The notes under the pieces were generated by a model, which was given only the letters and a program-made list of their open reading frames with translations, did no database searches and had not been told where the DNA came from. Of a stretch of 64,000 nt of DNA, positions 1 through 9,233 are shown in pieces (the first letter of the stretch is position 1; the number at the start of each line of letters is the position of its first letter). The position numbers and the translations under genes were made by a program. The stretch comes from Bacteroidota bacterium (GTDB taxonomy: Bacteria > Bacteroidota > Bacteroidia > Chitinophagales > Chitinophagaceae), in the NCBI GenBank assembly GCA_018266575.1, contig JAFEAE010000001.1:124001-188000 (forward strand), given 5' to 3'.

Positions 1-209
1 TAAATTGATTGTAACTGTCCGGGTATTTTTATCCACGCTTGTTTTTCTTCGCCGCTATTTGCAAATGCTAAAAGCGCTTTTAATTTTTTTATTTCTATCC
101 GGAAATTATGTATATCCTTTTTTTTGTAACCGCGATCAACCTGGTGCAGAAGTTTCTTCAGCGAATCAAAAATTGTTTTAATTATATTTTCCACTTCTTT
201 TTTCTTCAT
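1..209 (-). CDS. CHAD domain protein, N-terminal part (runs off the window)
   Basis: Reading the reverse strand from the ATG at 207-209 gives 69 open codons up to the window edge, starting MKKKEVENIIKTIFDSLKKL. Residues about 36-46 read HNFRIEIKKLK, the conserved start of CHAD helical domains (His followed by an R-x3-K-[KR]-[LM] pattern). CHAD domains are basic helical bundles, linked in other bacteria to polyphosphate or phosphorylated ligands. Only the first quarter or so is present, so catalytic or accessory domains cannot be judged. It is divergent from the DUF457 gene, and a CRP/FNR-like palindrome lies between them. Confidence 0.65.
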   Translation of the reverse strand, partial: MKKKEVENIIKTIFDSLKKLLHQVDRGYKKKDIHNFRIEIKKLKALLAFANSGEEKQAWIKIPGQLQSI

Positions 210-307
210 GGCATATATTCAATTGCAGAGACAGGTAATGTTCTTCAAAGTTGGTGAAATAAATTTTTACAAAATAATCGAGGTTGAGAAGGATCAGTTT
301 TTTTTAC

Positions 308-319
308 TGATATTGGTCA
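308..319. promoter_or_regulatory. CRP/FNR-like palindrome (site 1)
   Basis: CTGATATTGGTCAG is a TGA-N6-TCA palindrome in the divergent gap (210-402) between the CHAD gene and the DUF457 gene. Its centre is about 90 bases from the DUF457 ATG. It is one of eleven such sites in the first 20 kb. Nothing else was recognised in this gap. Confidence 0.4.
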
Positions 320-402
320 GCAGTTTGTGTTACGAAAAAGCGTACGTTCATCCTGATTATAAGTTAATTGGTTTGCTTTCACCATAGTTAACAATTATAC
401 TA

Positions 403-1413
403 ATGGATTCCCTTACTCATATTGCGCTGGGGGCATGCATCGGCGAAGCTTTTTTTGAAAAAGGTTTTGGTAAAAAAGCTATGCTATGGGGTGCTTTGGC
501 GCAAAGCATACCTGATGTGGATTTTGTAGCTTCCTTCTGGTTGAATACTTCGGAAAATTTGCTGGCACACCGGGGTTTTACGCATTCTATTTTATTTGCC
601 ATCATCATCATCCCGGTATTTGCTTTAACTGCAGAGAAAATACATCGGCCACATAATATTTCCTTTAAGAAATGGATTTTGTTTTTTACTGTGGAAGTTT
701 TTATACACTTATTCATTGACGGGTTTAATAATTATGGTATCGGTTGGCTTGAGCCATTTAGCCATGCCCGTTTTTCTTTTAACACCATTTATGTTGCTGA
801 CCCGTTTTTTTCTTTTTGGCCCGGCATTGCTTGTATTGTTCTTTTTATTACGGGCAGATATAATAAAGCACGGGCTTTTTGGTGGAAGTTCGGCATCATT
901 ATTCCTTTTCTTTATCTCTGTTATTGTGTGGCCGACAAAATTAAAATAGACAGGGATGTGCAAACGATTTTTGCATCGCAGCATATTCCGCATCAACGAT
1001 ATTTTACTACTCCTGCGCCATTGCAAAACTGGTTATGGTATGTGGTTGCCGGGGATGACGGTGGTTATTATGTGGGTTTTCGATCTTTGTTTGACAGAAA
1101 AAAAGAAATATCGTTTCAATATTTCCCCAGGAATGATTCGTTATTAAATCCGGTAGCCGGCCATGAAGATCTTCAGAAACTAATCCGGTTTTCCCGGCAA
1201 TTTTATACAGTTGAAAAAAGAAATGATACGTTGATATTTAATGACCTCCGCTTCGGGCAAATCATTGGATGGGAAAGCCCGCATGAAGAATTTGTTTTCC
1301 ATTATTATTTGCAGCAGCCTGCAGGCAATCGCCTTGTAGTACAACGCGGCAGGTTCGCAAAATGGAATGTGCGTGTGATAAAAAATTTTTTGAAGCGGAT
1401 CCGGGGAGATTAA
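403..1413 (+). CDS. DUF457/YdjM-like membrane-bound metal-dependent hydrolase
   Basis: A 336-residue integral membrane protein. The N-terminus (MDSLTHIALGACIGE), a DVD at residues 38-40, HRGFTHS at about 56-62 and HLFIDGFNNYG at about 102-112 are the conserved His/Asp features of the DUF457 (YdjM, formerly LexA-binding inner membrane) family. Several hydrophobic segments follow, and the C-terminal third is a soluble, aromatic-rich domain. The family is annotated as membrane-bound metal-dependent hydrolase, but its substrate is not established. The stop codon overlaps that of the convergent phospholipase D gene by four bases (TTAA). Membership is fairly sure; the reaction is unknown. Confidence 0.8.
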   Translation: MDSLTHIALGACIGEAFFEKGFGKKAMLWGALAQSIPDVDFVASFWLNTSENLLAHRGFTHSILFAIIIIPVFALTAEKIHRPHNISFKKWILFFTVEVFIHLFIDGFNNYGIGWLEPFSHARFSFNTIYVADPFFSFWPGIACIVLFITGRYNKARAFWWKFGIIIPFLYLCYCVADKIKIDRDVQTIFASQHIPHQRYFTTPAPLQNWLWYVVAGDDGGYYVGFRSLFDRKKEISFQYFPRNDSLLNPVAGHEDLQKLIRFSRQFYTVEKRNDTLIFNDLRFGQIIGWESPHEEFVFHYYLQQPAGNRLVVQRGRFAKWNVRVIKNFLKRIRGD

Positions 1414-2591
1414 TGATCATGCTTGAAATAAAAAGTGAATAAAAAAAATACCATTCTTATAAATTGATAGGAAAGCCATCGTATGAATTGTTTCAGAAAA
1501 TTTTTTGATTTTATGTGGCTTTCAAACGTAATGCGCTTGCATTTTTTATTAATGATGTTATCCAGTTTTTTGGTTGTCATTTGGGTAAACGCATAATTTC
1601 TTACATCGAGGTTTAGCTCGATACTGGCATAAGCGCTGATGTCATTAATATTATACGACCCGATGGTTGTGAAATCATCATCGCAAACAGCAAGTTTGCC
1701 ATGCAAAATATTTTCCTGGTATTCGTACATCTCTATGCCATTTCTGAGCAGCCAGTCATACAGCCAACGTTCGGCGTTTTTTGCAAGCATCACGTCGGAG
1801 CGGCCTGCCGCAATCACGCGGATAACGACTCCTCTTTTTACTGCATTCCTGATTTGTTTCCTGATATGCCTGCCCGGAAGAAAATAACTGCAGAGGATCG
1901 TTACATGCGATCTGGCGTAGAGCAGCATATCAATATATGTTTTTGAGATTTCGTTTTTCCGTCTCACCCAATCGTTTCTGCTCATCCGCACTTCTGCTTT
2001 ACTTTCTTCAGGTATGCTGAATTTGATTACATGTTGTTCGCAAGGGGTAATTCCCATATTGTGTGGATATTCATTCCATGTTTTCCAGCAAAGTATGCAA
2101 AGCTCTTTTGAAATTTCCCCTTCAGCATATAACGAAAAGTCGAGCCACGCGTTTTCCCCGTTAATATCATTGTAGCGGTCGGCTACGTTTATTCCGCCTA
2201 CAAGGGAATAACGGGTATCCGCGACAAACACTTTCTGATGCATGCGTCTCCCGAAATAAAAATGCCTGCTTCGGAACAGCGGTTCAAAGTAACGGAAATG
2301 GATACCCGAAGTTTTAAGTTGATGGACGAACGAACGTGATAATGACTGTGAGGCATACCCATCAACCAGCAGGTGTACCTGCACATTTCGTTTTGCTGCA
2401 GCTTTGAGGGCCTCGGCGATCATTATCCCTGTTGCATCGTCTTTGAAAATATAGTATTGGGCATGGATGCTTTCGCGGGCATTGTTAATGAGCAATAGCA
2501 GCAGGTCAAAATATTCTTTGCCACTATTGACCAACTCTATTTTATTGACCGATGTAAACTGACCTGAGATACTATTTTTATTCCTTGGCAT
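1410..2591 (-). CDS. Phospholipase D-type synthase (cardiolipin synthase-like)
   Basis: A 393-residue protein with two HKD motifs: HQKVFVAD at about residues 118-125, followed by GGIN, and HGKLAVCD at about 297-304, followed by GSYN. This two-motif layout defines the PLD superfamily, and the nearest functional class is cardiolipin synthase, which joins phosphatidylglycerol with another phospholipid. The usual N-terminal membrane hairpin of ClsA is absent. The C-terminus is hydrophobic and aromatic (about 370-388) and may anchor it. FtsH is encoded upstream on the same strand, 100 bases away. Exact substrate is inferred. Confidence 0.8.
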   Translation of the reverse strand: MPRNKNSISGQFTSVNKIELVNSGKEYFDLLLLLINNARESIHAQYYIFKDDATGIMIAEALKAAAKRNVQVHLLVDGYASQSLSRSFVHQLKTSGIHFRYFEPLFRSRHFYFGRRMHQKVFVADTRYSLVGGINVADRYNDINGENAWLDFSLYAEGEISKELCILCWKTWNEYPHNMGITPCEQHVIKFSIPEESKAEVRMSRNDWVRRKNEISKTYIDMLLYARSHVTILCSYFLPGRHIRKQIRNAVKRGVVIRVIAAGRSDVMLAKNAERWLYDWLLRNGIEMYEYQENILHGKLAVCDDDFTTIGSYNINDISAYASIELNLDVRNYAFTQMTTKKLDNIINKKCKRITFESHIKSKNFLKQFIRWLSYQFIRMVFFLFTFYFKHDH

Positions 2592-2691
2592 AATAATGCA
2601 GCAACCTTTTCTTTAGCAGTATTTAGCTTGGCTCAATGAATTTAAGAATAAGATACTATACCTTTTCCTGCAAAATTTAAGACTGTGAATA

Positions 2692-4683
2692 TCATTCATT
2701 GCCGAGAAAAGCCGCCGGGATGATTTTTGCAGAAGATGCCCATTCACCTGTTTTTGCTTCTGTTCTTTTCCCAAGTACTTTTTCAATATCTTCTTTATAA
2801 ATCACTTCTTTTTGCAGAAGAAGCCCTGCAATTTGTATTAGCCCGTTTTTGTTTTTTTCCAGCAAAGATTTAGTGTCATTATAAGCACTGCTTATCAGTT
2901 TTCTTACTTGTTCGTCAATAATCCTTCCTGTTGCTTCGCTGTAAGGTTTTTGAATGCTGGTATCGTGTTGTCCTGTAGAGTCATAAAAACTGGTATTGCC
3001 GATTAACTCGTCGAAACCATAATAAGCCACCATCGTGTATGCTTCTTTGGTTGCTTTTTCAAGGTCATCCAAAGCGCCGGAAGAAACATCTCCGAAAATA
3101 ATTTCTTCTGCAGCACGGCCACCCAATGTTGCGCACAAATGTTCGGCAAATGCTTTCTTGCTGCGCAATTGTTTTTCTTCGGGAAGGTACCACGCTGCAC
3201 CTAATGATTTCCCTCGCGGGATAATGGATACTTTAGCCAGAGGATCAACACTGGTAAGCAACCAGCTTGTTACGGCATGGCCGGCTTCATGGTATGCAAT
3301 TATTTTTTTCTCTTCCGGGGAAATGATCTTGCTTTTCTTTTCAAGCCCTGCAACAACCCTGTCTATCGCGTCCAAAAAATCCTGGCGTTCTACTTTGCTC
3401 TTTTTCTTTCGTGCAGCCATTAGCGCTGCCTCATTACAAATGTTAGCAATATCGGCGCCGGAAAATCCCGGCGTTTGCGCCACCAGGAAACGCACATCAA
3501 TGTCTTGCTCGGTTTTTATCGGGCGCAGATGTACTTTGAAGATAGCTTCACGTTCGCTTTGATTGGGAAGCTCCAGGTAAATATGCCTGTCGAACCTGCC
3601 GGGCCTCAGCAAAGCTGCATCTAGCATATCGGCTCTGTTTGTTGCAGCAAGAACAATTACACCACTGTTTGTAGAAAAACCATCCATTTCAGTGAGCAAT
3701 TGATTGAGCGTACTTTCTCTTTCATCATTAGCGCCGCTGAGAAATGCCCCTTTGCCCCTTGATCTTCCGATTGCATCAATCTCATCAATAAAAATTATGC
3801 AGGGCGCCTTTTCTTTTGCGCGGTCAAATAAGTCCCTCACTCTCGATGCGCCAACTCCAACAAACATCTCTACAAATTCAGATCCTGATATAGAAAAAAA
3901 TGGCACCTGCGCTTCGCCTGCAATAGCTTTGGCCAACAAAGTTTTTCCTGTTCCCGGTGGCCCCACTAATATTACTCCTTTGGGGATTTTTGCGCCTAAC
4001 CTGGTATAGGTGTCCGGGTTTTTGAGAAAGTCAACAATTTCTTTGATCTCCGTCTTTGCTTCCTCCAGTCCTGCAACATCATCAAAAGTTACATTGCTTT
4101 TTTCTTTTTCAACAAGCGTTGCCCCGGATTTCCCGAAATTAAAAATATTTGAATTGGCTCCTCCACCAATTGAAGTACTTCTTCTCAGTACAAAATTCCA
4201 AATGACAAACAACACAATCAACGGTAATAGCCAGCTAAAAATATCCCAGCTCCAGTTTTTTCTTTTTATATAAGTCACATCGATCTTCTGCGAAAGAGGA
4301 ATATTTTTTTGAGCTTCTTCCAGTTTTCTTTCAAATGCTTCTGCAGATCCGATAGTGATTGCATAATGAGGCCCCTGGTTCACTGCATTGCCTACTGATT
4401 TTGTGAACACATCTTTGAATCGGGGATCTTTTGCAAATTCTTTTTTTATATATACTTCTGCAGTTTCATTGTTAACGATAACAATTTTTTCGACAGCATT
4501 CTTTGGTAAAATATTTTCTTCAAATTGTTGCCAACTGATTTCCCGTGCATCGGTTCCGCTAAAAAATGATGGGATTAAAAGTATACCCAGCATTAATAAA
4601 TAGAGCATCCACCAACTGCGCCAGCCTCTTCGCGAAGGTTGTGGTTGATCTTTTCCCGCCTGGTTTTTATTTTCTCCGTTCAT
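2692..4683 (-). CDS. ftsH: ATP-dependent zinc metalloprotease FtsH
   Basis: A full-length 663-residue membrane AAA+ protease. The first membrane segment is at about 24-42, the periplasmic domain at about 45-145 and the second membrane segment at about 150-166. Then come Walker A GPPGTGKT (241-248), Walker B IIFIDEID (about 296-303), the second region of homology ending RPGRFDR, and the zinc site HEAGH (465-469). FtsH extracts and degrades unstable membrane and regulatory proteins as a hexamer. The start at 4683 precedes the first membrane segment by a normal distance. Its upstream gap carries two CRP/FNR-like palindromes shared with the divergent SDR gene, suggesting stress-linked control. 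Confidence 0.97.
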   Translation of the reverse strand: MNGENKNQAGKDQPQPSRRGWRSWWMLYLLMLGILLIPSFFSGTDAREISWQQFEENILPKNAVEKIVIVNNETAEVYIKKEFAKDPRFKDVFTKSVGNAVNQGPHYAITIGSAEAFERKLEEAQKNIPLSQKIDVTYIKRKNWSWDIFSWLLPLIVLFVIWNFVLRRSTSIGGGANSNIFNFGKSGATLVEKEKSNVTFDDVAGLEEAKTEIKEIVDFLKNPDTYTRLGAKIPKGVILVGPPGTGKTLLAKAIAGEAQVPFFSISGSEFVEMFVGVGASRVRDLFDRAKEKAPCIIFIDEIDAIGRSRGKGAFLSGANDERESTLNQLLTEMDGFSTNSGVIVLAATNRADMLDAALLRPGRFDRHIYLELPNQSEREAIFKVHLRPIKTEQDIDVRFLVAQTPGFSGADIANICNEAALMAARKKKSKVERQDFLDAIDRVVAGLEKKSKIISPEEKKIIAYHEAGHAVTSWLLTSVDPLAKVSIIPRGKSLGAAWYLPEEKQLRSKKAFAEHLCATLGGRAAEEIIFGDVSSGALDDLEKATKEAYTMVAYYGFDELIGNTSFYDSTGQHDTSIQKPYSEATGRIIDEQVRKLISSAYNDTKSLLEKNKNGLIQIAGLLLQKEVIYKEDIEKVLGKRTEAKTGEWASSAKIIPAAFLGNE

Positions 4684-4752
4684 ATTTAAAAAATGATTTT
4701 AAATATCCATGGATATTATGCACCGATGTATGATAGCGGTCAATAGGCAGCA

Positions 4753-4764
4753 TGATTTGTTTCA
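4753..4764. promoter_or_regulatory. CRP/FNR-like palindrome (site 2)
   Basis: ATGATTTGTTTCAT in the ftsH/SDR divergent gap, a TGA-N6-TCA palindrome centred about 75 bases upstream of the ftsH start. It is bracketed by two direct copies of GGCAGCAT. Confidence 0.4.
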
Positions 4765-4802
4765 TCGGCAGCATAGCTGGAAATTATTATCATGTTGTTG
4801 TA

Positions 4803-4814
4803 TGATGCCTGTCA
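4803..4814. promoter_or_regulatory. CRP/FNR-like palindrome (site 3)
   Basis: ATGATGCCTGTCAT, second TGA-N6-TCA site in the ftsH/SDR divergent gap. Its centre is about 44 bases before the upstream ATG (4852) of the SDR gene and about 92 bases before the preferred ATG at 4900. Confidence 0.4.
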
Positions 4815-4899
4815 TTTTTTGCGATAGAACATCCTGCTATTTTTAAAATAAATGAAGGCGCAATGCTTTCGTATTTATTTAATCACAAAAAATAGCATA

Positions 4900-5661
4900 A
4901 TGGAAAAAATTTTTCAAAATAAAGTTGCATTGGTTACAGGGGGTAGTTATGGCATTGGGCGTGCTACTGCAATTGCTTTTGCACAACGCGGAGCAAAAGT
5001 GGTTATTGCAGATTACAAAGAGGATAAAAATAATGAAACACTCCGGGGCATCAGGGATGCAGGAAGCGAAGGGATCTTTGTTCAATGTGATGTTTCAAAA
5101 AGTAATGAAGTGAAAGGATTAATAGATAAATGCATTGCCACTTTCGGGCAGTTGGATTTTGCATTCAACAATGCAGGTGTTGAAGGAACACAAGGCACAA
5201 CACACGAGTGTACGGAAGAAAATTGGGACAAGACGATTTCCATCAATTTAAAAGGGGCCTGGTTATGTATGAAAATGGAAATTCCGGAAATGATTAAAAA
5301 AGGAAAAGGAGTGATCGTGAACTGCTCTTCTGTGGCAGGATTGAACGGCTTCACAGGGCTACCTGCTTATGTTGCTTCCAAGCATGGAGTAGTGGGAATA
5401 ACGAAAACTGCCGCGCTGGAATATGCAAAACAAGGGATACGAGTGAATGCAGTTTGTCCGGGTGTTATCCATACTGCAATGATCGACAGGATTGCAGGAG
5501 GATCTGCTGATGCAGAAAAACAATTTACAGCTATGGAGCCTGTTGGCCGGATGGGCAGGCCCGAAGAAGTGGCACAGGCAGTAGTATGGTTGTGTTCCGA
5601 TGCAGCATCATTTGTTACCGGTGTACCATTCCCGGTTGATGGAGGATATGATGCAGGGTAA
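4900..5661 (+). CDS. SDR family NAD(P)-dependent oxidoreductase
   Basis: A classical short-chain dehydrogenase of about 253 residues with the cofactor motif TGGSYGIG near the start, NNAG in the middle, a catalytic Ser region (NCSS), the active-site YVASK and the C-terminal PVDGG typical of glucose-1-dehydrogenase-like members. The substrate cannot be assigned. An upstream in-frame ATG at 4852 would add 16 residues; the ATG at 4900 matches the family start (MEKIFQNKVALVTGG) and is preferred. It lies divergent from ftsH and just before an erythromycin-esterase-like gene, in the stress block. Confidence 0.88.
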   Translation: MEKIFQNKVALVTGGSYGIGRATAIAFAQRGAKVVIADYKEDKNNETLRGIRDAGSEGIFVQCDVSKSNEVKGLIDKCIATFGQLDFAFNNAGVEGTQGTTHECTEENWDKTISINLKGAWLCMKMEIPEMIKKGKGVIVNCSSVAGLNGFTGLPAYVASKHGVVGITKTAALEYAKQGIRVNAVCPGVIHTAMIDRIAGGSADAEKQFTAMEPVGRMGRPEEVAQAVVWLCSDAASFVTGVPFPVDGGYDAG

Positions 5662-5681
5662 TTAATTCAAAATAAAATTCA

Positions 5682-7019
5682 ATGAAACATTATTTTACCA
5701 AAGAAGCGGTGATGAATGAAGACGAGGTAATTGGGTCTGCCAGGCAATGGTCATACCCGTTGGAAAGCAAAGCTGATTTGCAACCCTTGTTCAACAGGAT
5801 AGGCAATGCTAAAATAGTAATGCTCGGCGAAGCAAGTCACGGTACGCATGAATATTACATGTGGCGGTTTTACATCTCAAAATATCTTATTGAAAATAAG
5901 GGATTCAATTTTATTGCTGTTGAGGGAGATTGGCCGGATTGTTACCGGCTTAATCGTTTTGTGAAGGGATATGATGTGAATGATAAAAGTGCTTTCAAAT
6001 TGCTGAATACGTTTGATCGCTGGCCTACATGGATGTGGGCCAACTGGGAAACAGTTGCCCTTGCAGAATGGATGCAAAAACATAATGTTGGGTTACCTGC
6101 AAATAAAAAAGCAGGCTTTTACGGGTTAGATGTGTATAGCCTTTGGGATAGCATGGAAAGCATCATGCAGTACCTGAAAAAAACGGATTCCGCTGCATTA
6201 AAAATTGCGGAAGATGCATTTCGTTGTTTTGAGCCATTCAGTAAAAACGAAGGCACCGATTATGCCCGGGCATCTCAGTTTGTGCCGGCATTATGCGAGC
6301 AGGAAGTGGTTGGGCTTCTCAAGGAAATTCAAAAGAAACTTCCTTCGTATAACACAGATCATGAGAATGTATTTAATGCAGAACAAAATGCAATGATCGC
6401 TGTAAATGCGGAAAAATATTATCGTGCGATGATTGCAGGCGGGCCACATAGCTGGAATATCAGGGATATGCACATGGCAGATACATTAGAGAGGCTGCTG
6501 TCGTTTCACGGTCCCGACGCTAAAGCAATTGTATGGGCGCATAATACACACGTGGGCGATGCAAGGGCAACAGATATGGTAGCTGAAGGAATGTATAACA
6601 TCGGCGAAATTGCGAGGATCAGGAATCATGAAAAAGATGTGGCGCTCGTTGGTTTTGGATCATATAAAGGAACAGTAATTGCTGCTAAAAGCTGGGGCGC
6701 ACAAATGCAAAACATGAAATTGCCGGAAGCAAAACCCGGAAGCTGGGAACATTTACTGCATAAAGCCGGCAATGAAAACAAGTTATTGATGATGGATGAT
6801 TTTACTACAAATGATGTATTGATGGAAAATCATATAGGGCATCGTGCCGTTGGTGTAGTCTATAATTCGGCCTATGAGCAATATGGAAATTATGTTCCGT
6901 CAATATTACCTATGCGCTATGATGCGTTCATTTATCTTGATGAAACAAAAGCGCTTCATCCATTACATCTTAAAACCGAAATGCACGAGATGCCGGAAAC
7001 GTACCCTTTTGGTGTTTAA
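5682..7019 (+). CDS. Erythromycin esterase family protein
   Basis: A 445-residue protein of the EreA/ChaN-like fold. It shows GEASHG at about residues 48-53 with the catalytic-type His, FIAVEGDWPD at about 77-86, and AHNTHVGDAR at about 286-295. These are the conserved histidine/glutamate blocks of erythromycin esterase homologues. Characterised members open macrolide lactones, but many environmental relatives are unlinked to resistance and have unknown substrates. The gene follows the SDR by 20 bases and may be co-transcribed with it. A second in-frame ATG at 5712 is a possible alternative start. Confidence 0.82.
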   Translation: MKHYFTKEAVMNEDEVIGSARQWSYPLESKADLQPLFNRIGNAKIVMLGEASHGTHEYYMWRFYISKYLIENKGFNFIAVEGDWPDCYRLNRFVKGYDVNDKSAFKLLNTFDRWPTWMWANWETVALAEWMQKHNVGLPANKKAGFYGLDVYSLWDSMESIMQYLKKTDSAALKIAEDAFRCFEPFSKNEGTDYARASQFVPALCEQEVVGLLKEIQKKLPSYNTDHENVFNAEQNAMIAVNAEKYYRAMIAGGPHSWNIRDMHMADTLERLLSFHGPDAKAIVWAHNTHVGDARATDMVAEGMYNIGEIARIRNHEKDVALVGFGSYKGTVIAAKSWGAQMQNMKLPEAKPGSWEHLLHKAGNENKLLMMDDFTTNDVLMENHIGHRAVGVVYNSAYEQYGNYVPSILPMRYDAFIYLDETKALHPLHLKTEMHEMPETYPFGV

Positions 7020-7049
7020 CAATCAAACAGATTTTCGAATAATAATTTT

Positions 7050-7232
7050 ATGTCAAAGAAAAAAAAGCCTGAGCCGTATGAAATCCCTTCACCGGAAAAA
7101 AAACCTGAAGTAAAACCGGTTAAAGAACCTCCAAATCCTGTTACACCTCAGGAAGAGCCCGGAATTGAACCTGATGAAGAACCATCGGAAACACCTCCTT
7201 ATGAAATCCCACCACCAGGTGAAAGGTTATGA
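7050..7232 (+). CDS. Small Pro/Glu/Lys-rich protein
   Basis: A 60-residue protein with a lysine-rich start (MSKKKKPEPYEIPSPEKK) and then almost only Pro, Glu, Lys, Val and Thr. The phrase YEIP(S/P)P occurs at both ends. It has no hydrophobic segment and should be intrinsically disordered. It is tightly spaced between the esterase-like and PEBP genes on the same strand, which supports it being real. Function unknown. Confidence 0.55.
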   Translation: MSKKKKPEPYEIPSPEKKPEVKPVKEPPNPVTPQEEPGIEPDEEPSETPPYEIPPPGERL

Positions 7233-7248
7233 TGCATAAAATAAAAAT

Positions 7249-7716
7249 ATGACTAAAGAAACAAGAGAGATCAATTATTTATTGTTGAATGTAACAAGCA
7301 CCGCATTCAATAATAATGAAGCGATACCTTCAAAATATACTTGTGACGGGAAGAATATAAATCCTCCTTTATCAATTGAACATATCCCTCTTGCATCAAA
7401 AAGCCTTGCAATTATTGTAGACGATCCCGATGCTCCCGGCGGCACATGGGTTCATTGGGTGATGTGGAATATACCTGTTACACATCTTATCAAAGAAAAT
7501 GAAGCGCATGGTGTACAGGGATTGAATGATTTCAGCAAACATCAATATGGAGGGCCATGCCCGCCGGGTGGAACACATCGTTACTTTTTTAAAATTTATG
7601 CATTGGATTGTGTGCTGGATATTCCTGCTTCTTCAAAAAAAGAAAATGTTGAACAAGCGATGAGTGGCCATATTCTTGCTTTTGGCGAATTGACCGGGTT
7701 ATATTCGGGAAGATAA
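7249..7716 (+). CDS. YbhB/YbcL family Raf-kinase-inhibitor-like (PEBP) protein
   Basis: A 155-residue cytoplasmic protein with the PEBP signature: IPSKYTCDGKNINPPLS, then DDPDAPGGTWVHWVMWNIP, and GGPCPPGGTHRYFFKIYALD further on. These build the anion-binding pocket (DPD, GxHR) of phosphatidylethanolamine-binding-protein relatives. The length matches bacterial YbhB. The biochemical role in bacteria is not settled. It sits 16 bases after the small Pro-rich gene and 10 bases before the deacetylase gene, so probably in one transcript with them. Confidence 0.9.
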   Translation: MTKETREINYLLLNVTSTAFNNNEAIPSKYTCDGKNINPPLSIEHIPLASKSLAIIVDDPDAPGGTWVHWVMWNIPVTHLIKENEAHGVQGLNDFSKHQYGGPCPPGGTHRYFFKIYALDCVLDIPASSKKENVEQAMSGHILAFGELTGLYSGR

Positions 7717-7726
7717 AAAAAGTACA

Positions 7727-8479
7727 ATGAAAACAACGGTTTTTTTGTTAATCACTGCAGCTTTCTCAACAGGTTTTTTTATAACCCGCCATGCATCCCA
7801 AAAAAGTAAAGTAACAAAACATGATTCTATATGCCATGTATATATCACCATTGATGACGGGCCTTCTTCCGGAACAACTTTTATAAATGAAATAGTAACT
7901 ACTTACGGTATCCCGATAACTGTTTTTCCTATCGGAAAGAATGTTTACAAAAATGATAGCTCAATAAATCTCTTTCATCTTTATACGAAAAATCCACTTA
8001 TTGAAACGGGCAATCACAGTTTCACGCATGCTAACGGCCATTATCATCAATACTATTCCCACCCGGAAGACGTGATGAATGATTTTGATCTGAATGCCGA
8101 CACTTGTTATATAACAAGCAAAATAGCAAGGTTGCCAGGGAGAAATACATGGAGGATCAATGGTAGAAAAAGAACGGACCTGGCAGATGATACTGCGAGT
8201 GCCGATTTGCTGGCTGCCGGTGGTTATGCTGTTTTCGGGTGGGATATCGAATGGCGGTGCGACTCGAACAGCACAACCCGGGTTGGCGGAAATGATATGT
8301 TACAAATTGTAAGGAAAATAAGCCTTCAAAAAAATACGTTCACCCCAGGTAACGTGGTTATACTTTTTCATGATTCATGTTTTGCAGATTCTTTGTATAG
8401 GTTACAGTTTAACTTATTTATGAAAGGCCTGAAACACGATGAAAATTTTGTGCCCGGCAAATTAAGCAGCTATCCCTGA
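7727..8479 (+). CDS. Polysaccharide deacetylase (NodB-type, CE4-like), exported
   Basis: A 250-residue protein with an N-terminal hydrophobic segment (about 4-18, FLLITAAFSTGFFI). NodB-fold motifs are visible: TIDDGP at about 41-46 (motif 1, catalytic Asp and metal Asp) and HSFTHA at about 96-101 (motif 2, metal His pair). FGWDIEWRCD and VVILFHDS supply the later motifs. CE4 enzymes remove N- or O-acetyl groups from sugars such as peptidoglycan or chitin. Periplasmic or surface location is inferred from the signal segment. Confidence 0.82.
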   Translation: MKTTVFLLITAAFSTGFFITRHASQKSKVTKHDSICHVYITIDDGPSSGTTFINEIVTTYGIPITVFPIGKNVYKNDSSINLFHLYTKNPLIETGNHSFTHANGHYHQYYSHPEDVMNDFDLNADTCYITSKIARLPGRNTWRINGRKRTDLADDTASADLLAAGGYAVFGWDIEWRCDSNSTTRVGGNDMLQIVRKISLQKNTFTPGNVVILFHDSCFADSLYRLQFNLFMKGLKHDENFVPGKLSSYP

Positions 8480-8501
8480 CAACACAGATCATTGGAATAT
8501 A

Positions 8502-8513
8502 TGATCAACGTCA
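8502..8513. promoter_or_regulatory. CRP/FNR-like palindrome (site 4)
   Basis: ATGATCAACGTCAT, a TGA-N6-TCA palindrome centred 55 bases before the ATG of the OsmC gene. That distance fits an activator site near -41.5 with a short leader. Confidence 0.45.
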
Positions 8514-8562
8514 TTGCTGCCTTGTGCAAAACATGATAATTTGTAAGTGAAATTAAATTAGT

Positions 8563-9060
8563 ATGATGGCCAAACGCGATACACAATTTTTATTTGAAGT
8601 ACATATTAATCGCATTTCCAAAAAAAGCGGGTTGTTGCACGTAAAGGGTTCTGAGGAAATGATAAATGTGATGATTGAAGAAGGTACCGATGCTGATAAA
8701 AGAAACTGGTGCCCTGAGGAATTATTTCTCTCTTCAGTGTGCAGTTCATATATGAAAACTTTCATTGAATACAGTGAAAAAATTGGTTTTGAAATTTCAG
8801 GCTTCGAGTGTAATGTAATCGGGCACGCCGGATTTGAAGATGGGAAATTATTATTTACACAAATTGATATTTATCCGCAGGTATTTATTGCTTTTGAAGG
8901 TTTGCGGGAAAAAGCAAACCACGCCGATACGGAAACAAGAAAGCATTGTATGATTTGCAATTCCATTAATGCAAGGATAATTTATCATACCCAATTGTTT
9001 GTTGGCAGTGATGATAATGAAGCGATGCCCAGCACGCATAGAAAAGAATCAATAATATAA
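8563..9060 (+). CDS. OsmC family protein
   Basis: A 165-residue protein of the OsmC/Ohr fold. CPEELFLSSVCSSYMKTFIEY at about 46-66 is the conserved block around the first reactive cysteine, and KHCMICNSINARI at about 126-138 is the second block. OsmC/Ohr proteins reduce organic peroxides with two cysteines. Here several Cys occur in these regions, but the exact pair is uncertain, so it could be a YhfA-type OsmC of unknown activity. It is preceded by a CRP/FNR-like palindrome and lies in the stress block. Confidence 0.83.
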   Translation: MMAKRDTQFLFEVHINRISKKSGLLHVKGSEEMINVMIEEGTDADKRNWCPEELFLSSVCSSYMKTFIEYSEKIGFEISGFECNVIGHAGFEDGKLLFTQIDIYPQVFIAFEGLREKANHADTETRKHCMICNSINARIIYHTQLFVGSDDNEAMPSTHRKESII

Positions 9061-9070
9061 AATCAGGGTC

Positions 9071-9232
9071 ATGAATACTGCACCCAACATAAATAAATTA
9101 AGGTCAGATACTGTAGCCGTATGGGGGATAGTGGTATTAATAATTATTCTTACGTCCGGATATATCAGGGATCTTTTTGTTTTTTTATTGATGAAGCTTT
9201 ACCAGTTTTTTATACAACTTAATGAATTTTAA
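9071..9232 (+). CDS. Small single-pass membrane protein
   Basis: A 53-codon frame beginning MNTAPNINKLRSDTVAVWG, with a hydrophobic stretch at about 16-29 (AVWGIVVLIIILTS) and a second aromatic-rich segment at about 34-50. It starts 10 bases after the OsmC stop and its end overlaps the first possible ATG (9222) of the next gene, so it fills an otherwise unexplained gap in a compact gene row. Not recognised as a named family. The position and membrane segment support it, but there is no homology evidence. Confidence 0.45.
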   Translation: MNTAPNINKLRSDTVAVWGIVVLIIILTSGYIRDLFVFLLMKLYQFFIQLNEF

Positions 9233-9233
9233 A

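Noticed and set aside
1410..1413. Four-base convergent stop overlap (TTAA), also at 47937-47940
   Set aside because: Such overlaps arise easily because TTA read from one strand is TAA on the other; no special meaning is needed.
5682..7019. Erythromycin-esterase-like gene as an antibiotic resistance gene
   Set aside because: The family is broad, there is no mobile element or resistance context, and the location in a stress block suggests a chromosomal role.
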